The notes under the pieces: generated by a model
Told to the model about the DNA's origin: nothing
Database searches by the model: none
The model's input: the letters and a program-made list of their open reading frames with translations, nothing else
Program-made: the position numbers and the translations under genes
Part shown: positions 63,948-64,000 of the stretch, piece after piece
Numbering within the stretch: position 1 is the stretch's first letter
Layout: each line of letters starts with the position of its first letter
DNA from: Adenophora triphylla var. japonica
Lineage: Eukaryota; Streptophyta; Magnoliopsida; Asterales; Campanulaceae
Direction: 5' to 3'
Length of the DNA stretch: 64,000 nucleotides
NCBI GenBank assembly: GCA_022495995.1
Contig: JAFEMH010000165.1
Location: 620,001 to 684,000, forward strand

Positions 63948-64000
63948 GCGTAGCCCCCAATCCCCCACCCACCACCACCATACAACCCTTTAGTTTTATC

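Overview
The window is nuclear DNA of a flowering plant, most likely a eudicot. It carries Ty3/gypsy elements of the Tat/Ogre lineage, a Ty1/copia element primed by initiator-Met tRNA, many MITEs with CTCCCTCCGT-type ends and TA target duplications, Helitron ends, and a few small plant genes with GT-AG introns. I see no bacterial operons, rRNA genes, tRNA genes or CRISPR arrays.

Positions 1-40100 are nested, mostly decayed Tat/Ogre-type LTR retrotransposons. Element A (about 533-12341, + strand) has a 5' LTR, gag, protease, RT, two RNase H domains and integrase, then minisatellites, then an antisense, intron-containing gene that reads back towards pol. Element B (- strand, 12342-19094) is inserted in that antisense gene and keeps only its 3' LTR, antisense-ORF region and RNase H/integrase end. 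Element C (19095-37477, + strand) has both LTRs, a primer binding site, a frameshifted gag-pol region, two blocks of antisense ORFs and a regular 50-bp tandem array. Fragment D (37478-about 40100) is another spliced antisense gene of the type seen in A.

Positions 41400-52300 hold two convergent DUF3339 genes. A Helitron-like stretch ending at 48202 follows, carrying exon fragments of an SPL-type transcription factor, an APE1-like endonuclease (exon order shuffled) and an RBK-type receptor-like cytoplasmic kinase. Several MITEs and a duplicated AT-rich segment with a conserved GC hairpin complete this part.

Positions 52500-64000 hold an internally deleted copia element (52508-55225, perfect 5-bp target duplication), a 930-bp MITE-bounded unit with its own ORFs, and a small two-exon gene (57376/57526 to 63947). 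The 6.2-kb intron of that gene is mostly an antisense LTR retrotransposon (57851-61773, perfect AATAT target duplication). In place of pol that element carries intronless fragments of two host genes: delta-1-pyrroline-5-carboxylate dehydrogenase (ALDH12A1 type) and the CS domain of SGT1. It also has an unidentified 246-codon ORF. This multi-gene-capturing retrotransposon, the spliced antisense genes of the Tat elements and the chimeric Helitron are the most interesting items.
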